From: Trachythela sp. YZ-2020
Lineage: Eukaryota > Cnidaria > Anthozoa > Malacalcyonacea > Clavulariidae
Direction of reading: 5' to 3'
Assembly: GCA_016169945.1 (NCBI GenBank)
Contig: JADLSH010000369.1
Coordinates: forward strand, 7,272,001-7,336,000
Length of the DNA stretch: 64,000 nucleotides
Position 1 is the first letter of the stretch, and the number at the start of each line of letters is the position of its first letter. Both the position numbers and the translations under genes were made by a program. Below are positions 50,530-62,425 of the stretch, one piece after another. The notes beneath the pieces are model-generated. The model saw only the letters and a program-made list of their open reading frames with translations, did no database searches and was not told where the DNA came from.

Positions 50530-52700
50530 TATACTCTGTTACTGGTTATTCATTTATTAGCCGACCTCGGTGCGATGGTCTGGGGGGTGGCGTTGCAATT
50601 TATATTTCGGACAGAATTAACTGGATAAGGAGATATGGTCTGGAATCTGAATTGGAATGCGTATGGCTAGAAATTTTCCCTGTCAAATCGAAGAGTTTCT
50701 TGACCTGTGTTATTTACCGACCTCCTGATGGCTCATCTTATCTTCATGCAAATTTTAATATCTTATTTGCAAATATGATAATCTTGGCAACCGTTGATTC
50801 TAAAGAAGTAATTGTCATGGGCGATTTGAATGTAAATTATTTCAAAAGAGATGATCACTCTGAAATAAAAAGAATTATCTTGGTGAATGGTTTTAAACAA
50901 ATTGTAAAGAAAGCTACCCGAACAACCCTAAATACCAGCACATTAATTGATGTTATTATTGTCAACAATCCTTCAGTTATTGTCCGTACGGAAGTTGTTC
51001 CAATTGCATTTAGTGACCATGACTTGGTTGGCTGTGTGAGAAAGCTGAACCATATTAAATATGCGTCAAAAGTTATTAATTGTCGAAACACAAAAAATTA
51101 CAGTAAGGAATTGATGTGTGACGAATTATGCAAACAAGATTGGTCGCCCGTTTATGAATCAGCCGATGCAAATTTTGCCTGGGACTATATGAAGGATGTT
51201 ATATTAACATGTTTTAATAGGGTTGCTCCTATTATAAAGAAACGTATTCGTGGAAAACCATCTCCATGGTTGACGGATGAGATAAAAAAGGCGATGAACA
51301 ATCGTGATATGTTGTTACGCAAATTCAGGAAAACCAAATTTGAGTCTGATATGCTTGCTTATAAGAAGAAACGTAATGAAGTGAACTCTTTGCTGAATAA
51401 ATCGAAACAAGCCTATTACAGAGATCTGTTGAGTGAAACTTCAAATAATTTGGATAGTTTCTGGAATACAGTAAAAAAGCTATACCCGAGTAATCCTACT
51501 AAATCATCCTCACCTATGTTTAAAATTGACTCTGTTAACATCTCTGAACCGTTAATAATTTCGAACGCCTTTTGTTCATATTTCAGTACAATAGTATCGA
51601 CTCTTAAGGAAAAAGCTTTTTTGCTGAGAGATTGCATTTGGACATTTCAAACGAAACAAAGTTTAAGAACAGACTACCGTTTCAAGTTTGAAGAAGTAAA
51701 CGTCCAGCAGGTGTGTAAACAGTTAAAATCACTAAAGCGAAAGAAATCTACTGGCTTGGATAATATACCGGCATACCTGTTGAAAGATTGTGCAAACGTT
51801 ATCGCCCTACCTTTAACTTATATCATAAACAGCTCTTTGGGTACAGGCGTTTTTCCTACTGACTGGAAATGTTGCAAACTTATACCGATACCAAAAACAA
51901 GGCCATATGATTGCATTAAAAACTACCGACCCATCTCAGTGATTCCAGCCATATCCAAAGTAATCGAAAAATTGGTTCATAGTCAGCTATCCACATATTT
52001 GGAAAATAATAATCTACTACACGACAGTCAATTTGGCTTTCGTAGGGGACGTTCTACGGAATTTGCAGCAACATTATTCACTGATAATGTTAGAAAAAAG
52101 GTTGACGAAGGTAAACTGGTTGGCGCTGTTTTCATTGACCTTACAAAAGCGTTCGACACTCTCAACCATGGAACCCTTTTGAATAAGTTGGAGAGTTATG
52201 GTATATGCGACGAAGAATATCAATGGTTTCAGGATTATCTTTTCAACCGATCCCAGCAAGTAAAGTTCAAAAATTGTTTATCGACGGCTGAAAAGGTTAC
52301 ATCTGGTGTCCCTCAAGGGTCTATTCTTGGCCCTCTCCTTTTCATTGTCTTTTTTAATGATTTTCCATTGTGCCTCAAACATTCAAATGTTATAATCTAT
52401 GCGGATGACACGGTGATTTATGTTGCGGGGAAGGACACATTCATCATTGAAACCCGTCTTTCATCCGATAAGAAATTAATTGAGCAATGGTGTACAAAGA
52501 ATGAACTTATCCCGAATACTAATCCAGGGAAAACGGAAACAATGCTTTTTGGCACTGCCAAAAATCTGTCACAACAACCGAAATCGCTAAATGTGATGTA
52601 TAGAGATCGGCTGATAAATTCTACAGCATCTTATAAGTATTTGGGTGTTAATATCGATCACTCATTGAACATGAATTCTAACTTTGACTCTATCTACAAA
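50530..52700 (+). pseudogene. LINE ORF2: endonuclease C-terminus and reverse transcriptase
   Basis: Open in one frame from the truncation point (GLGGGVAIYISDRINW is read above 50652) to 52718. The endonuclease part has VIYRPPDGSS, VMGDLNVNYF and SDHDLVG. RT has NYRPISVIPAISKV, FIDLTKAFDTLNH, SGVPQGSILGPLLF and the catalytic YADD. Broken only by truncation and the later insertion, so the copy is young. Reading past 52700 runs into the inserted element. Confidence 0.93.
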
Positions 52701-54216
52701 CTAGTGATCCAAGGATAGTGCAAAGTTTTAAAAGACAAATGCTATATTGTTACATAGTTTATAGTGCGTACGTAATTGTTGTGCATCCATGTTGTGTTGT
52801 GTTGATATTTGCATATTACGTATTTGCACGAGCAATTTTTATTTGGCAATTATTTTTACCTTTACTATTTTTATTTGCCCTTGAAAATTGATGAAATGTG
52901 ACAAGCTTTTGAAAAGCTAGCATGCCAGTTTTTCAACAAGTACACTTGTCAATGAAAAGCTTGTAATATTTCATCATTCGTAATTCTAAATTCGTGATGA
53001 GTGATTTATGTTTTTGCCAATATATAATAGTAAGCAGATAAAATTGTCTTTTGTTTACGGTTGCAATATTTGATTAGTTTTAATTTTATTCAACTAATTA
53101 CAAATATGTCAACTCAACTTCGATTATTTCAAATTTTATTTATTTATTATTTCATCGTGTATATAAAATTTCGAGAGTACGGTTGTACACAGACTACTAA
53201 AATAAAGGCTAAGCAAACTAGAAAGTATATAGAATGCATCATACATCATAGTTATATATATAGACGCATCCTCACCAAAATGCCATTTGCATTTGTAAAC
53301 AACTGCCCCGTCAACAGAGATGTGTTCTATTAATATTGCATAACAAATTTCAAAATTATGCAGTTCATACTACACTCTACTACTCTAATGACTCTACAAA
53401 TTACACTCTACGAGTCTACGGACAGAGTATACCGGGAGTATAGCAACTTCTACTATCTATAAAATTCGCCAGAAACAATACAGTAGCCGTATTAATGTGT
53501 ATAAATTGTACGCAAGTCGACTTACCTTAGATCGCTGGTAAAATCCAATGCTGTTTACTATAACTAACATATTCGATATTTACGGTAAGGCCAAAGGGAT
53601 CTCATCGGGTCTTGAATCTTGTATTTGAATTTTTCTATATATAACCAGCACCAACTCCAAAATATGTGACACGTTGGAGGCGAAACTTACGCTTCGGAAT
53701 TTTAAAAATATTGCAATAATGAATATTCGACCCATTCAGTATTGTCTATTGAATATATAAATGACAAAACGCACTACTAATCCAAAAGGCCAAAATGAAA
53801 ACGTTTATTTATAAATTTGATTGTATTTCCATCACATTCCCACTCCCAGCTACCACCATTGTGCGGTAAATATTTCGAAATTTCGTGATATTAGATCAGT
53901 GGACTTGAACGCACGTGTTCATAGCTACCGGGGGATTTAGCAACCCAATATTATATATAAAACGATTGTTATGATGTAGACGTTTAATACCACAAATGTT
54001 GTTCGTAAATCTAATTAAACACTGCATGAATACAACCGAATTGAGCTATAAGATAACTTGAAAGTGCTTAAAAAAGTTTCAACCCCAAAGTTTAACAGAT
54101 ACGGTATTAGTAGAGAATCTTCGCAAACACCTCCCGGAAAGTTTACACTATGATATCTCGTGTGAATTTTCGCCCCTCATCACAATACTGCAAAGTTAAA
54201 AACTTTGCACTAAAAA
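52701..54216 (+). mobile_element. Recurring element, copy 3, nested in the LINE
   Basis: Begins CTAGTGATCCAAGGATAGTG+CAAAG and ends TTAAAAACTTTGCACTAAAA. LINE codons read straight across if it is removed, so both edges are well placed. No protein recognised in the 1.5 kb. Confidence 0.75.
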
Positions 54217-54717
54217 GCATGTGGGAGATTGAGATTACTGCGTAAGATAAGACCTTTCCTTAACATCATAGCAGCAAAGGCAATTTATCAAGGCATGGTA
54301 TTACCGATATTTACATATACTGTGGCTTATTACATTTGAAATTGAGCAAGACTCGAGAGGATAGACTAATGTCATTCCACAAACGCGCATCTGAGATTAT
54401 CACATTAAAGTCTAAAAGTGGATTGGATATTAGACCGCCCTTTATTACCAATCAAATAAGAACATGCCAATTAGTTCGACAATGCATGCATTGATGGAAA
54501 TGTCTGCTCAAATTTTTTGAACTATTTCGAGATGCAAACACACGACAAGGCGACCAGAAATCAAGGGTACCAGCTGAAAATACCAAGGATCAGATTGGAG
54601 TACAGCAGAGGATCTTTTTATTTTATGGGAGTCAAGCTGTACAATAGCTTGCCTCTAAATATTCGTAAAACTGAATGTTATGGTTCCTTTGATAAACTAC
54701 TAACTGAATACTTTTAA
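54217..54717 (+). pseudogene. LINE ORF2 3' end after insertion
   Basis: Continues the same ORF: GRLRLLRKIRPFLN, YQGMVLPIFTY, and at the end YSRGSFYFMGVKLYNSLPLN, with frameshifts near 54330 and 54495. Stop at 54715-54717, then 3' UTR and A-rich tail. Confidence 0.88.
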
Positions 54718-54933
54718 ATATTCATACTTTTAACTTTTTAATGACTCGCATGTTTATATTGCTATAACCCTGTAATTTTATTTCATATTTATATATATAT
54801 ATATACATATTAAGTAGTTCTTATATTCACAGGACTCACAATGATAACAGTTCTTAATTGAACTGAAGTGATTTATCCTGTATTAAATATTCGATTAATA
54901 AAAATAAATAAATAAAATAAATAAAAAGAGAAC

Positions 54934-55677
54934 GGCATTGAACACCGAAAGATAACGCCATTATGGCCCCAAGCGAACGGAGAGATTGAACGCCAGAATA
55001 GATCGTTGCTTAAAAGGATGCGAATAGCACAAGTCGAAGGACAAGATTGGAAGAAAGCGGTGCAAACATACTTGATTGCATATCGAAACACACCTCATCC
55101 AACGATAGGTGTGTGTCCTGCTGAATTGATGTTCGGAAGAAAACTGAGAACCAAATTGCCAGAATTGAGAGAAGTTCGGTTAGATGAAGAAATGCGAGAT
55201 CAAGATCGAGAGAAGAAGGAAAAAATGAAAGGATACGCGGATAAAAGACGAAGCGCGAAGGAAAGCAATTTATGCGAAGGAGACAAAGTTTTGTTGAAAC
55301 AGTCACGTGTAAACAAGTGGACTACAGCATTTGAAAGTGAACCGTATGAGGTGATCAATAAACACGGTAACAGTGTCGCGATTGAGTCACCAGAGGGTGT
55401 TCAGTATAAACGCAACACAACTCATGTAAAACAATACCAAGAAAGAGAAAACGGTTTAGAGGAAGTTGGAGATTCATCAGAACAAGCTGGAGAATCATCA
55501 GTTGTTGAAGAATCATCGCAAGGTAATGGCAGTACAAATATGGCAAATACGAAACGGAGCGAGAAAGTGCTAAATGAAAGTGTTGAACAATCGGTGGAAA
55601 GTTTGCCTATCGAACAGTCAAGACCTATGCGCACCAGACGTGCACCAAAGAAATTCGAGGACTATGTTATGAAATAA
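54934..55677 (+). pseudogene. Ty3 integrase C-terminus
   Basis: Resumes after the LINE: GIEHRKITPLWPQANGEIER, carrying the third DDE residue (Glu in NGEIER), then YRNTPHPTIG and AELMFGRKLR, and a tail ending RAPKKFEDYVMK. Frame is open to the stop at 55675-55677. Confidence 0.93.
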
Positions 55678-55751
55678 GTCTTCATAATGGACGAACAAAT
55701 TTATTTAAATTTAGAAACATAGTTAAAATTAGAAACATTATAAGTGACTTT

Positions 55752-55767
55752 GAAAAAAAAGAAGGGA
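55752..55767 (+). promoter_or_regulatory. Polypurine tract
   Basis: GAAAAAAAAGAAGGGA just before the 3' LTR, the expected plus-strand primer site. Confidence 0.9.
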
Positions 55768-55930
55768 TGTAGGATACTTTATATAGGATTAAGGAAAGTT
55801 AAGTGGAAGCATCTTTTAGTGGATGCACGGGTTTCTTGTTAGAGGGCCATATTTGATAAATTACAAGTTTGCTTTTATGTTGTTATAATCCGTCGTTTCC
55901 TGGTTCAATCCGAGTGTATTAGATACTACA
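55768..55930 (+). repeat. 3' LTR, 163 bp
   Basis: Matches the 5' LTR except one base. Followed by the GAGGG target copy. 55936-56226 holds no other feature. Confidence 0.95.
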
Positions 55931-56226
55931 GAGGGGACAAAGCCTCCTAAATCTCCTACAACAATGTAAAAAGGTACCCCCTATTTACACAAAAATTGGC
56001 TGTTTTTAGCCTTTTTTGGCCAAAAAGGGGCATTCGCCCCCCACACCCCACCGAAATGTATGGTAAACGCTATCGTACAAATGGTGATCAGTTGGCAGTT
56101 ATAAATTATTCTTATTATATGACGAAGTCATGTATTTGGTGTAAAATAGATTAAATCTGTTGCCTCCTACTGATATACATATCAATTATATAACATTACA
56201 ACGATCAAATACTCAAACATACATAC

Positions 56227-56267
56227 CTTTCCAGAAATATCATGTCTTGGTGCGCTGGCGGCAATGT
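56227..56267 (-). CDS. Integrin alpha exon 7 (blade 4, 41 bases)
   Basis: A tiny exon encoding DIAASAPRHDISGK, the 'D.a.gaPR' FG-GAP turn. Acceptor ATAAAG, donor GAAAG/GTATGT. It is followed by the largest intron (about 15.7 kb), which holds the virus-like cluster and the Ty3 element. Confidence 0.9.
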
Positions 56268-56711
56268 CTTTATGAAATAAGAATAAAAACATGATTGACT
56301 GATTTATTAACGAGATTCATTATTTGAATAGGAAAGTAGAGAGTTCGAGCTGTACACACATTCCATGCAAGAAAATAGACCCATTATGTTAAAACTGTAA
56401 TGTAACATGAGGAATATATAAAAGCAGTATATAAATAAGTTGGCGAGTTGGTAACAAGTTAGAGCAATGAAATAAAACAATGTTATCGTTGGGAACTAGA
56501 CAAGCGTTATGCATAATCTTAAGCGACAAAAGCACACATATACCATTACTGTATGACATGGGAAACCCATCTATTCGGTTCGTGCAGTCACGCGAGAATA
56601 TTACGTCATGCTAAAAAATCCGCCACTTTGGCTGGCATTATCGTGGATTTCATCGAAATGCCGTTTTTGCTTGTATCTTGCGAAATACTTAAGAATTAAA
56701 AAACGAGTCGC

Positions 56712-56862
56712 GTGCCGTTATGGTGTAATAATGCACGAGGGGGGAATGTTGGGAGAATACGAGAGAAGCTTGTAAAACACGAGGCGTAGCCGAGTGTTTT
56801 ACACGCTTCTCGAGTATTCTCCCAACATTCCCTCGAGTGCATTATTACACCATAACAGCACA
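56712..56862. repeat. Long hairpin (about 70-bp arms)
   Basis: GTGCCGTTATGGTGTAATAATGCA on the left is mirrored by TGCATTATTACACCATAACAGCAC; inner arms hold GGGAGAATAC and GTAAAACAC. MITE-like. Confidence 0.85.
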
Positions 56863-57817
56863 AGACGAGATTTTTTAATTCTTTTATATTATAAGTGGTA
56901 GATAAGCACAGTAAACAATTTTGTTCAAAGATCAATATTGATATTCTCCTAACATGTAATCACTGACGTCACTCGCAAGCTTTTCAATGTTTTCATTGCT
57001 TGGCAACAACTACGCTTGAATTCTGGCCGGCGAAGGAGCGAAAAACTTGCAACTCAACAAAAATTAGGGATTAAAAAGGCACAAAAACTGTTGAAAATTT
57101 TTCAAATATGGTGCACAATGATAGACAGATTGGTTTTTCGTTGTTCTGCTTCACTTTTGTCCTGGATTCGGTATAAAAGCGAAGGGTTTTTGTCAAGCTG
57201 CTTTGACGACATTGGCTGTCAAGTTGATTTTTCATCTTGAACCAAATATATCGGGCAGTTTTTGTTTGAAGGTACTGTTTGAATATTTTTTGTGTTTTTT
57301 GCTAATTCAGTGGTTGGTGGTTAAAAATTTTCTCAGACAAACTGTCAAGAAATGCATAAACATGTCGTATTTGTGTCGGCTTTTGTCGTTGCATCTTGAC
57401 AGCTTAAAACTACAGACATAGTGTTATCTAAATCAATACCAAAATGGTTAATTTTAATTTTTTGCACCTAGAACTGTGGATAAATTTGGTTTGGTTTGTG
57501 TCTAAATACAGTTTTTGTACCTTTAAATGTCAAAATAGCACAGATTTTCGCGTTTCTTGTCGCCGTTGAATGCGAACTTTCAAGCAAAAAAGTATATTTC
57601 AAACTCAGAAACAGCTACGAATCTTTATTCGCCGTTTATGGATCCCGTTGTTATTGGTTGGCTGGCTTTTTCCATCTCGTTTAGGTCTACTTTTTCTTGC
57701 TTTCTGACAGACTTTGGATTTAAAACTATTATAATTTTGTTCATATTGTATTGACAATTCCGAGGAAAATTTAACAAGCGGGGACAAAGGGAGAAAAATC
57801 AAAACGGTGGCCGTGCT

Positions 57818-58366
57818 TTATTCAGGTTTGCCAACTGTAAATGTGTGAAATTCCCAACTTAGCTTCCCAAATATCCCGAGATTCCCCCCAAAATCCCAAT
57901 GTTCCCACTTTCGTTCCCAGTCCCCAAAGACCCCAACCTGCGAACAGACTAGTTCCTAGTCCTCTATACGCGCGTTCTATATTTCCGTGACGTCCCCGAG
58001 GAACTAGGCTGACCTGCGAACGGGCATAATCGCGCCGGTTTCGCGAAATATGCGTAATACTTCATGTTGTATAAATGAAACATATTTCGGTTGGATAAAC
58101 TGATTTATTGTAACATAAAGTTCAATAGGATGCCAGCAGACGAACGCTGGATTTTTTTGAAAATTGTTATTATATTATTGTTTATTTTATTTTAAAATAA
58201 TTTTACAAAAAAATCAATTTTTAATTCTCGAACTTTCTGTTCTCAAAAATCCCAAAAAAATCCCGAGCATGAATTTAAAAAAAAAATCCCCAAAAGTTCC
58301 CAACTGCTTTTTAAAATCCCGAGATCTCGGGATAAAATCCCGAACTTGGCAACCCTGGCTTTATTG
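57818..58366. mobile_element. DNA-element remnant rich in TCCC/CCCGAG motifs
   Basis: Left GGTTTGCCAACTG and right AACTTGGCAACC give short inverted ends; inside are many AATCCC and TTCCCAA motifs, similar in style to the 15.3-18.1 kb element. 56863-57817 shows nothing recognised. Confidence 0.45.
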
Positions 58367-58579
58367 CGCCATAAAGCACGCGCATTAGCCAATCAAATTG
58401 CTCGTTAGATACTACTTATAATATAATGAGAGTTATAATCCTTGAACAAAGATGGCGGAAAGCAAACAATTACGAGTTGTGATGTCACGTGCAAGGACTG
58501 AATACTGGAACTTCTTCTAACTTTACTTAAGTGTCTTTAACTCATGCATATTTCGTAAGCAAGTACTTTGTGGCCATAC

Positions 58580-58630
58580 CTTCTTTGGTCAAATCCCTGC
58601 TATCAAAATTTCCATAGGTAACTGCATAGC
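58580..58630 (-). CDS. Integrin alpha exon 6 (blade 4, degenerate Ca2+ loop)
   Basis: A 51-base exon encoding GYAVTYGNFDSRDLTKE. It aligns with the GYSV..GDFNGDG strand-loop of other integrins, but the loop reads NFDSRDLTKED after joining, so the usual D-x-N-x-D spacing is lost. Blade 4 may therefore bind no calcium. Confidence 0.9.
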
Positions 58631-58756
58631 CTAGTAAAGACAAATAAATTTTGGTTCAAAAGAGTTTCAGTGATATTGATGTCACTATACAAGCAACAGT
58701 ATTTTAACAGTGTATATATTGAGAACACGACTTTAAAATAGCAAAATTATACAAAC

Positions 58757-58843
58757 CAAGATAAAATCCACCATCAGATTGATCAGAAGTTGCGTAAGAA
58801 AACTGCTTGCTTTTAGGCGGACCCGTTTGCTGGATAACCGTAC
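58757..58843 (-). CDS. Integrin alpha exon 5 (blade 3-4 link)
   Basis: Encodes TVIQQTGPPKSKQFSYATSD and then DGGFYLG, which leads into blade 4. Acceptor GACTAG, donor CTTG/GTTTGT. Split codons on both sides join correctly. Confidence 0.87.
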
Positions 58844-58894
58844 CTAGTCAATCACACAATATCATATTTAACAACTATTGCATTGAGCATGATA

Positions 58895-59235
58895 TGAAAT
58901 GATGATGACACTGAACATAAATACATTAATACAGAACACTACAGCTCATGAACATAATACATTAATACAGAATACTCATACATTATACAGAATACTCATA
59001 AACATAAATACATTATAAACAGAATACTCATGAACATAAATACATTATAAACAGAATACTCATGAACATAAATACATTATAAACAGAATACTCATGAACA
59101 TAAATACAAGCCCGGGAGTTACGCTGTAAATGTTGACAAACTTCCGCAGATAACAATAGTAAATGCATGTTGACAAACTTCCGGAGTTACGTTATTAAAT
59201 ATTGAGAAGCTTCCGGAGTTACAGCATACTATCTA
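58895..59235. repeat. Two short tandem repeats
   Basis: About six copies of AACATAAATACATTATAAAC+AGAATACTCATG (58915-59107), then three of TGTTGACAAACTTCCG+GAGTTACG (59110-59222). Confidence 0.85.
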
Positions 59236-59350
59236 CGATGTGCATGCGCGCACAGTAGACACAAAAACCTTAACCAAAAGTTAACACTACAGTCTACATG
59301 TTGTGGGTAAATAAACCTGAGGGTAAATAAAGTTTATGTTATGTTAATAC

Positions 59351-59458
59351 CTCGCTGATCTTTTCCCATAACAGCACCCATCACAGCGTCACCGGCGTTC
59401 GCATGTTCTCTTAAGGTTGCTGAAAATCCAGCTTGACAAAATCCGTTTTGATCTCTCG
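59351..59458 (-). CDS. Integrin alpha exon 4 (blade 3)
   Basis: Encodes NGFCQAGFSATLREHANAG followed by a Gly-rich stretch, matching the integrin 'C.aGfS' blade-3 strand and its Gly-Pro-Gly region (here no Pro-Gly). The acceptor follows a run of nine T. The donor GTATTA is weaker than most in this gene. Confidence 0.88.
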
Positions 59459-59818
59459 CTTAAAAAAAAAGCATCATGAATTAACCATTTTTTCGCATGC
59501 ACAAACTTGCATACCACGAACTTGGGTTTCTATCCATTTTTGAATGATGTCATCATAAATTTCATTAGTATTACTGGCGAACGTTGTAGAACTGACCGCC
59601 TTTTCAATATATATATAAATATACACTAAAAATTGCCAGTTTGCACTTGTATATATAATTACCATATTCATTTTCAGGATCTTATAAGCTTTATAATGAT
59701 ATATAACATGCCTGAATTGAATGTGTACTGTCCCGGTATTTTTAATACATGTATTGAAATTTCAAGATGGCATTTTTCTTTGGAATTTATTTCTTTCAAT
59801 AAAGAGTTATTGACTTAC

Positions 59819-59954
59819 TTGAAGACGCAAAACCGTCCACCAATTTAGTACATGGATACAATACATATTTTTCGTTCTCCTCTTCCAGCCTGTAACATTT
59901 TCCTATCATATAATACTTCTTTTCTTCTATTTCACTATATCTTGGCGCACAAAC
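59819..59954 (-). CDS. Integrin alpha exon 3 (blade 2, VCAPRY)
   Basis: Begins VCAPRYSEIEEKKYY, the conserved CAP-R-Y turn of integrin blade 2. It then has GKCYRLEEEN and YPC, matching the disulphide-bearing loop of the family. Acceptor CATTAG, donor TCAA/GTAAGT. Confidence 0.93.
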
Positions 59955-60708
59955 CTAATGAAAATTACATATGTTAGTTGGGACCTCTTTACACTTGCTC
60001 TGCCTGGACGAGATGCAGCAAGTGAAATGATTGGATGTATTGAAATAATGAAGTTACAGTTCATGATTGAAGGATTTCCTGGTATAGATTTCAGAATAAT
60101 CTCAAACGAACTAAACTAAGTCTGATCACAACATCATTTTAGTTCCTATATAGACCGGTCTGATTTTTCATTCATGCCTGACATGATTTATGCCATGTTG
60201 ATAATTCCGTCCCACCAAATGGCATCACGTGAACAGTCCTTTATCTGGAACATGTCTTACTACAGCATACATGAACATTGAGAATCAAAGATATTTACAT
60301 CCAATTTTAATGGTATAGTTTTGAAATAAAAAAATGCTGTTTAGTTTAGTTTATTATGTTTACCACTATGTTGACGGAAAGCCTTAACAGGTTTTTGCAA
60401 CCCAAGTGACAAAGGTTCCGAGGGTTAGTTAGGAAAACCGGAGTACCCGGAGAAAAACCTTCGAAACCTGAGAGAACCAACCAATCTCTGCTTACTTGAG
60501 TTTATCAAGCACCTAAGTAAATCCCTGCCCTTAGCAAACCAATTAGATTAAATGATTGGTTTGACAAAATCAAATCTCATCAAGGATTTTGTCAATTCTC
60601 TAGACTGCATCAATGCAGATTTATACATCAACATATAGACGAGTCAAACTGTATAAAGAATATCATAGAATTTTTCACAAATACTGGGCAAATTAGTATA
60701 GGAAATAG
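59955..60708. other. Intron sequence with a SINE-shared motif
   Basis: Contains AACCGGAGTACCCGGAGAAA (60434-60454), also present in the SINE at 61.7 kb. Otherwise nothing recognised. Confidence 0.5.
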
Positions 60709-60860
60709 CACGGTTCGAGAAGTATTAATGAAAAATTGCACGCGTGTTTGGCGAGATATTCGTAATACCGCGAGTGCGAAGCACGAGCGGTATTACGAAT
60801 ATTTCGCCAAACACAAGTGCAATTTTTCATTAATACTTCGAGAACAAGTGCTATTTCGTA
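60709..60860. repeat. Long hairpin (about 65-bp arms)
   Basis: ATAGCACGGTTCGAGAAGTATTAATG arm mirrored around the GAGTGCGAAGCACGAG centre. Confidence 0.88.
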
Positions 60861-60935
60861 TTAATATTATTATTAACAATTTTTGCTCAATTTTTACTCA
60901 ATTTTACTCAATTGACGTTGCTCAATTTTTACTAG

Positions 60936-60983
60936 GGGTATTTGGGAGAAAATACCACATGTGGTATTTTCTCCCAAATACCC
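60936..60983. repeat. Perfect 48-bp palindrome
   Basis: GGGTATTTGGGAGAAAATAC... reads the same on both strands around CACATGTG with no spacer. Confidence 0.95.
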
Positions 60984-61166
60984 ATAGTAAAAAAAATTAA
61001 GAGAAAATTTTGATGTTCTTGGCCAATCAGAAACGAGGAAAATTGCTAATAATGATATTATCAACGAAATTTTTGATGAAACATTGTAAAAATGTCAACA
61101 AAAAAGGTCTAAGTTGAACAACAACGAAAACCGGTGAGCTATCGTCATTAATATGTGACGTATTGT

Positions 61167-61195
61167 GGACAGGACAGGACAGGACAGGACAGGAC
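61167..61195 (+). repeat. (GGACA)n microsatellite
   Basis: Six tandem copies of GGACA. Downstream (61340-61690) is G-rich sequence with repeated GGGGGGGTGC. Confidence 0.95.
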
Positions 61196-61696
61196 ACTCA
61201 GTGTAGCAATGCGGTAAGCCAATAAGTTTACCACAAAGAACTAACTACAACTGTTACACTAACAGACATGTTTTATTTTTTATTATATTTTATGTCCCCT
61301 ACTAGGTAATGACACCATGGTTAGTACTGATTAGTGCTCATAGGCGGATTTTCAGATTTTGCTCTGGGGGGGTGCCGAAAATTTAGGGGGGGTGCCAAAA
61401 ATTTAGGGGGGAGGTGAGCGACAGGGTGCGTAGTGCCGTCGAGCAAGCTCCAACAGGGGTTTGGGGGCACAGTTGGTAATGGGGGTAAGGGGGCGAAGTC
61501 CCCAGATGGTCTTATTTAGTTCAAAATCCTTGTTTTTAGTCTTACTTAGTTCAAAATTTTTATTTCAATCACACCATTGTCATTCATCCCAATGAGCATT
61601 TAAATTTTTTGGGGGGGGGTGCAAATTTCTCTAGGTGGGGTGCGAAAACGTTTTGGGGGGGTGCAAAATATTTTTTGGGGGGTGCGCTTTAAGGGT

Positions 61697-61896
61697 TAGT
61701 TTCCCACCCTGTCAACTTTCCCTGTGGGGGGAAACCGGAGTACCCGGAGAAAACCCACAACTTTCGGCAGAGCGTTGACTGACTCTTTTCACTTGAGGAC
61801 TGGGTTCGAGTCGCATTGAGAAATTTCTCACTGAGACTTGAACCCGCGGCCTTAGAGGTGAAAGGCAAGTGCGCTAACCACTTCGCCACCGAAGCC
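61697..61896 (-). repeat. tRNA-derived SINE
   Basis: The minus strand starts GGGGCTTCGGTGGCGAAGTG+GTTAGCGC (box A) and GCGGGTTCAAGTCTC (box B), then a conserved-looking body with TTTTCTCCGGGTACTCCGGT. Confidence 0.82.
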
Positions 61897-61919
61897 CCGA
61901 ATACAATACAATAACATGA

Positions 61920-62425
61920 TTACACATGTAAGTCACTTTGATTAATGTAATTTTTAAATTGATCTATCGAGGTAGCAGACTTAGCTGCTCTTGGCAGTTG
62001 ATTCCATATTCGGGAGATGGTATGTTCATATAAAGAATTGTGGAGGTGGCGGCTATTATAGGGATCCTCCACACAACGTTATGACCCTCTTACTTAACTT
62101 ATACGATGTATAACGAAGTTTAAATAAGTTTGAAATATATGTTGGACCATTTAATTTGAAACTCTTATAAAATATTGTCAATGATTGTACTAGTCGTCTA
62201 TGCTCCAGCATGCGCATGGAGGCTAATTCTAAGACAGACTCGTGAGTAACATTCTTTCCTAGATTCATCAACATCCTTAACCCATAATTGTTCGCATGTT
62301 CTAACTTGTTTCTAAGCGTTTTACTTATTGTGACAACAGTATTCAAAATGTGGTAATACATAAGCCTTATATAATCTAATTAGTGTATTCGTTGGTACCA
62401 TATACGTTTGTGACGACGTAGGACA
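61920..62425 (-). pseudogene. LINE 3'-end fragment
   Basis: The minus strand reads LYKAYVLPHFEYC, then MLEHRRLVQSLTIFYKSFK, SRIWNQLPRAAKSATS and a stop at 61920-61922. One frameshift near 62350. It differs from the other LINEs in this window. Confidence 0.85.

Larger units (their letters stand above)
50530..54928 (+). mobile_element. 5'-truncated LINE inserted in Ty3 integrase
   Basis: Flanked by a 5-bp duplication AGAAC (50525-50529, 54929-54933), with an AATAAATAAATAAA tail. Starts inside the endonuclease domain. Split by another element at 52701-54216. Confidence 0.93.
46907..55930 (+). mobile_element. Ty3/gypsy LTR retrotransposon
   Basis: Complete insertion with 163-bp LTRs, 5-bp target duplication GAGGG (46902-46906, 55931-55935), gag-pol order Gag-PR-RT-RH-IN, and a polypurine tract. 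Interrupted by a LINE at 50530-54928. LTRs differ at one base by eye (AAGCACGGG/ATGCACGGG), so insertion is recent, yet pol has several lesions and a 150-bp duplication. Confidence 0.96.

Noticed and set aside
52737..53333. Short frames inside the element nested in the LINE
   Set aside because: No motif, strong AT bias, no copy-to-copy conservation visible.
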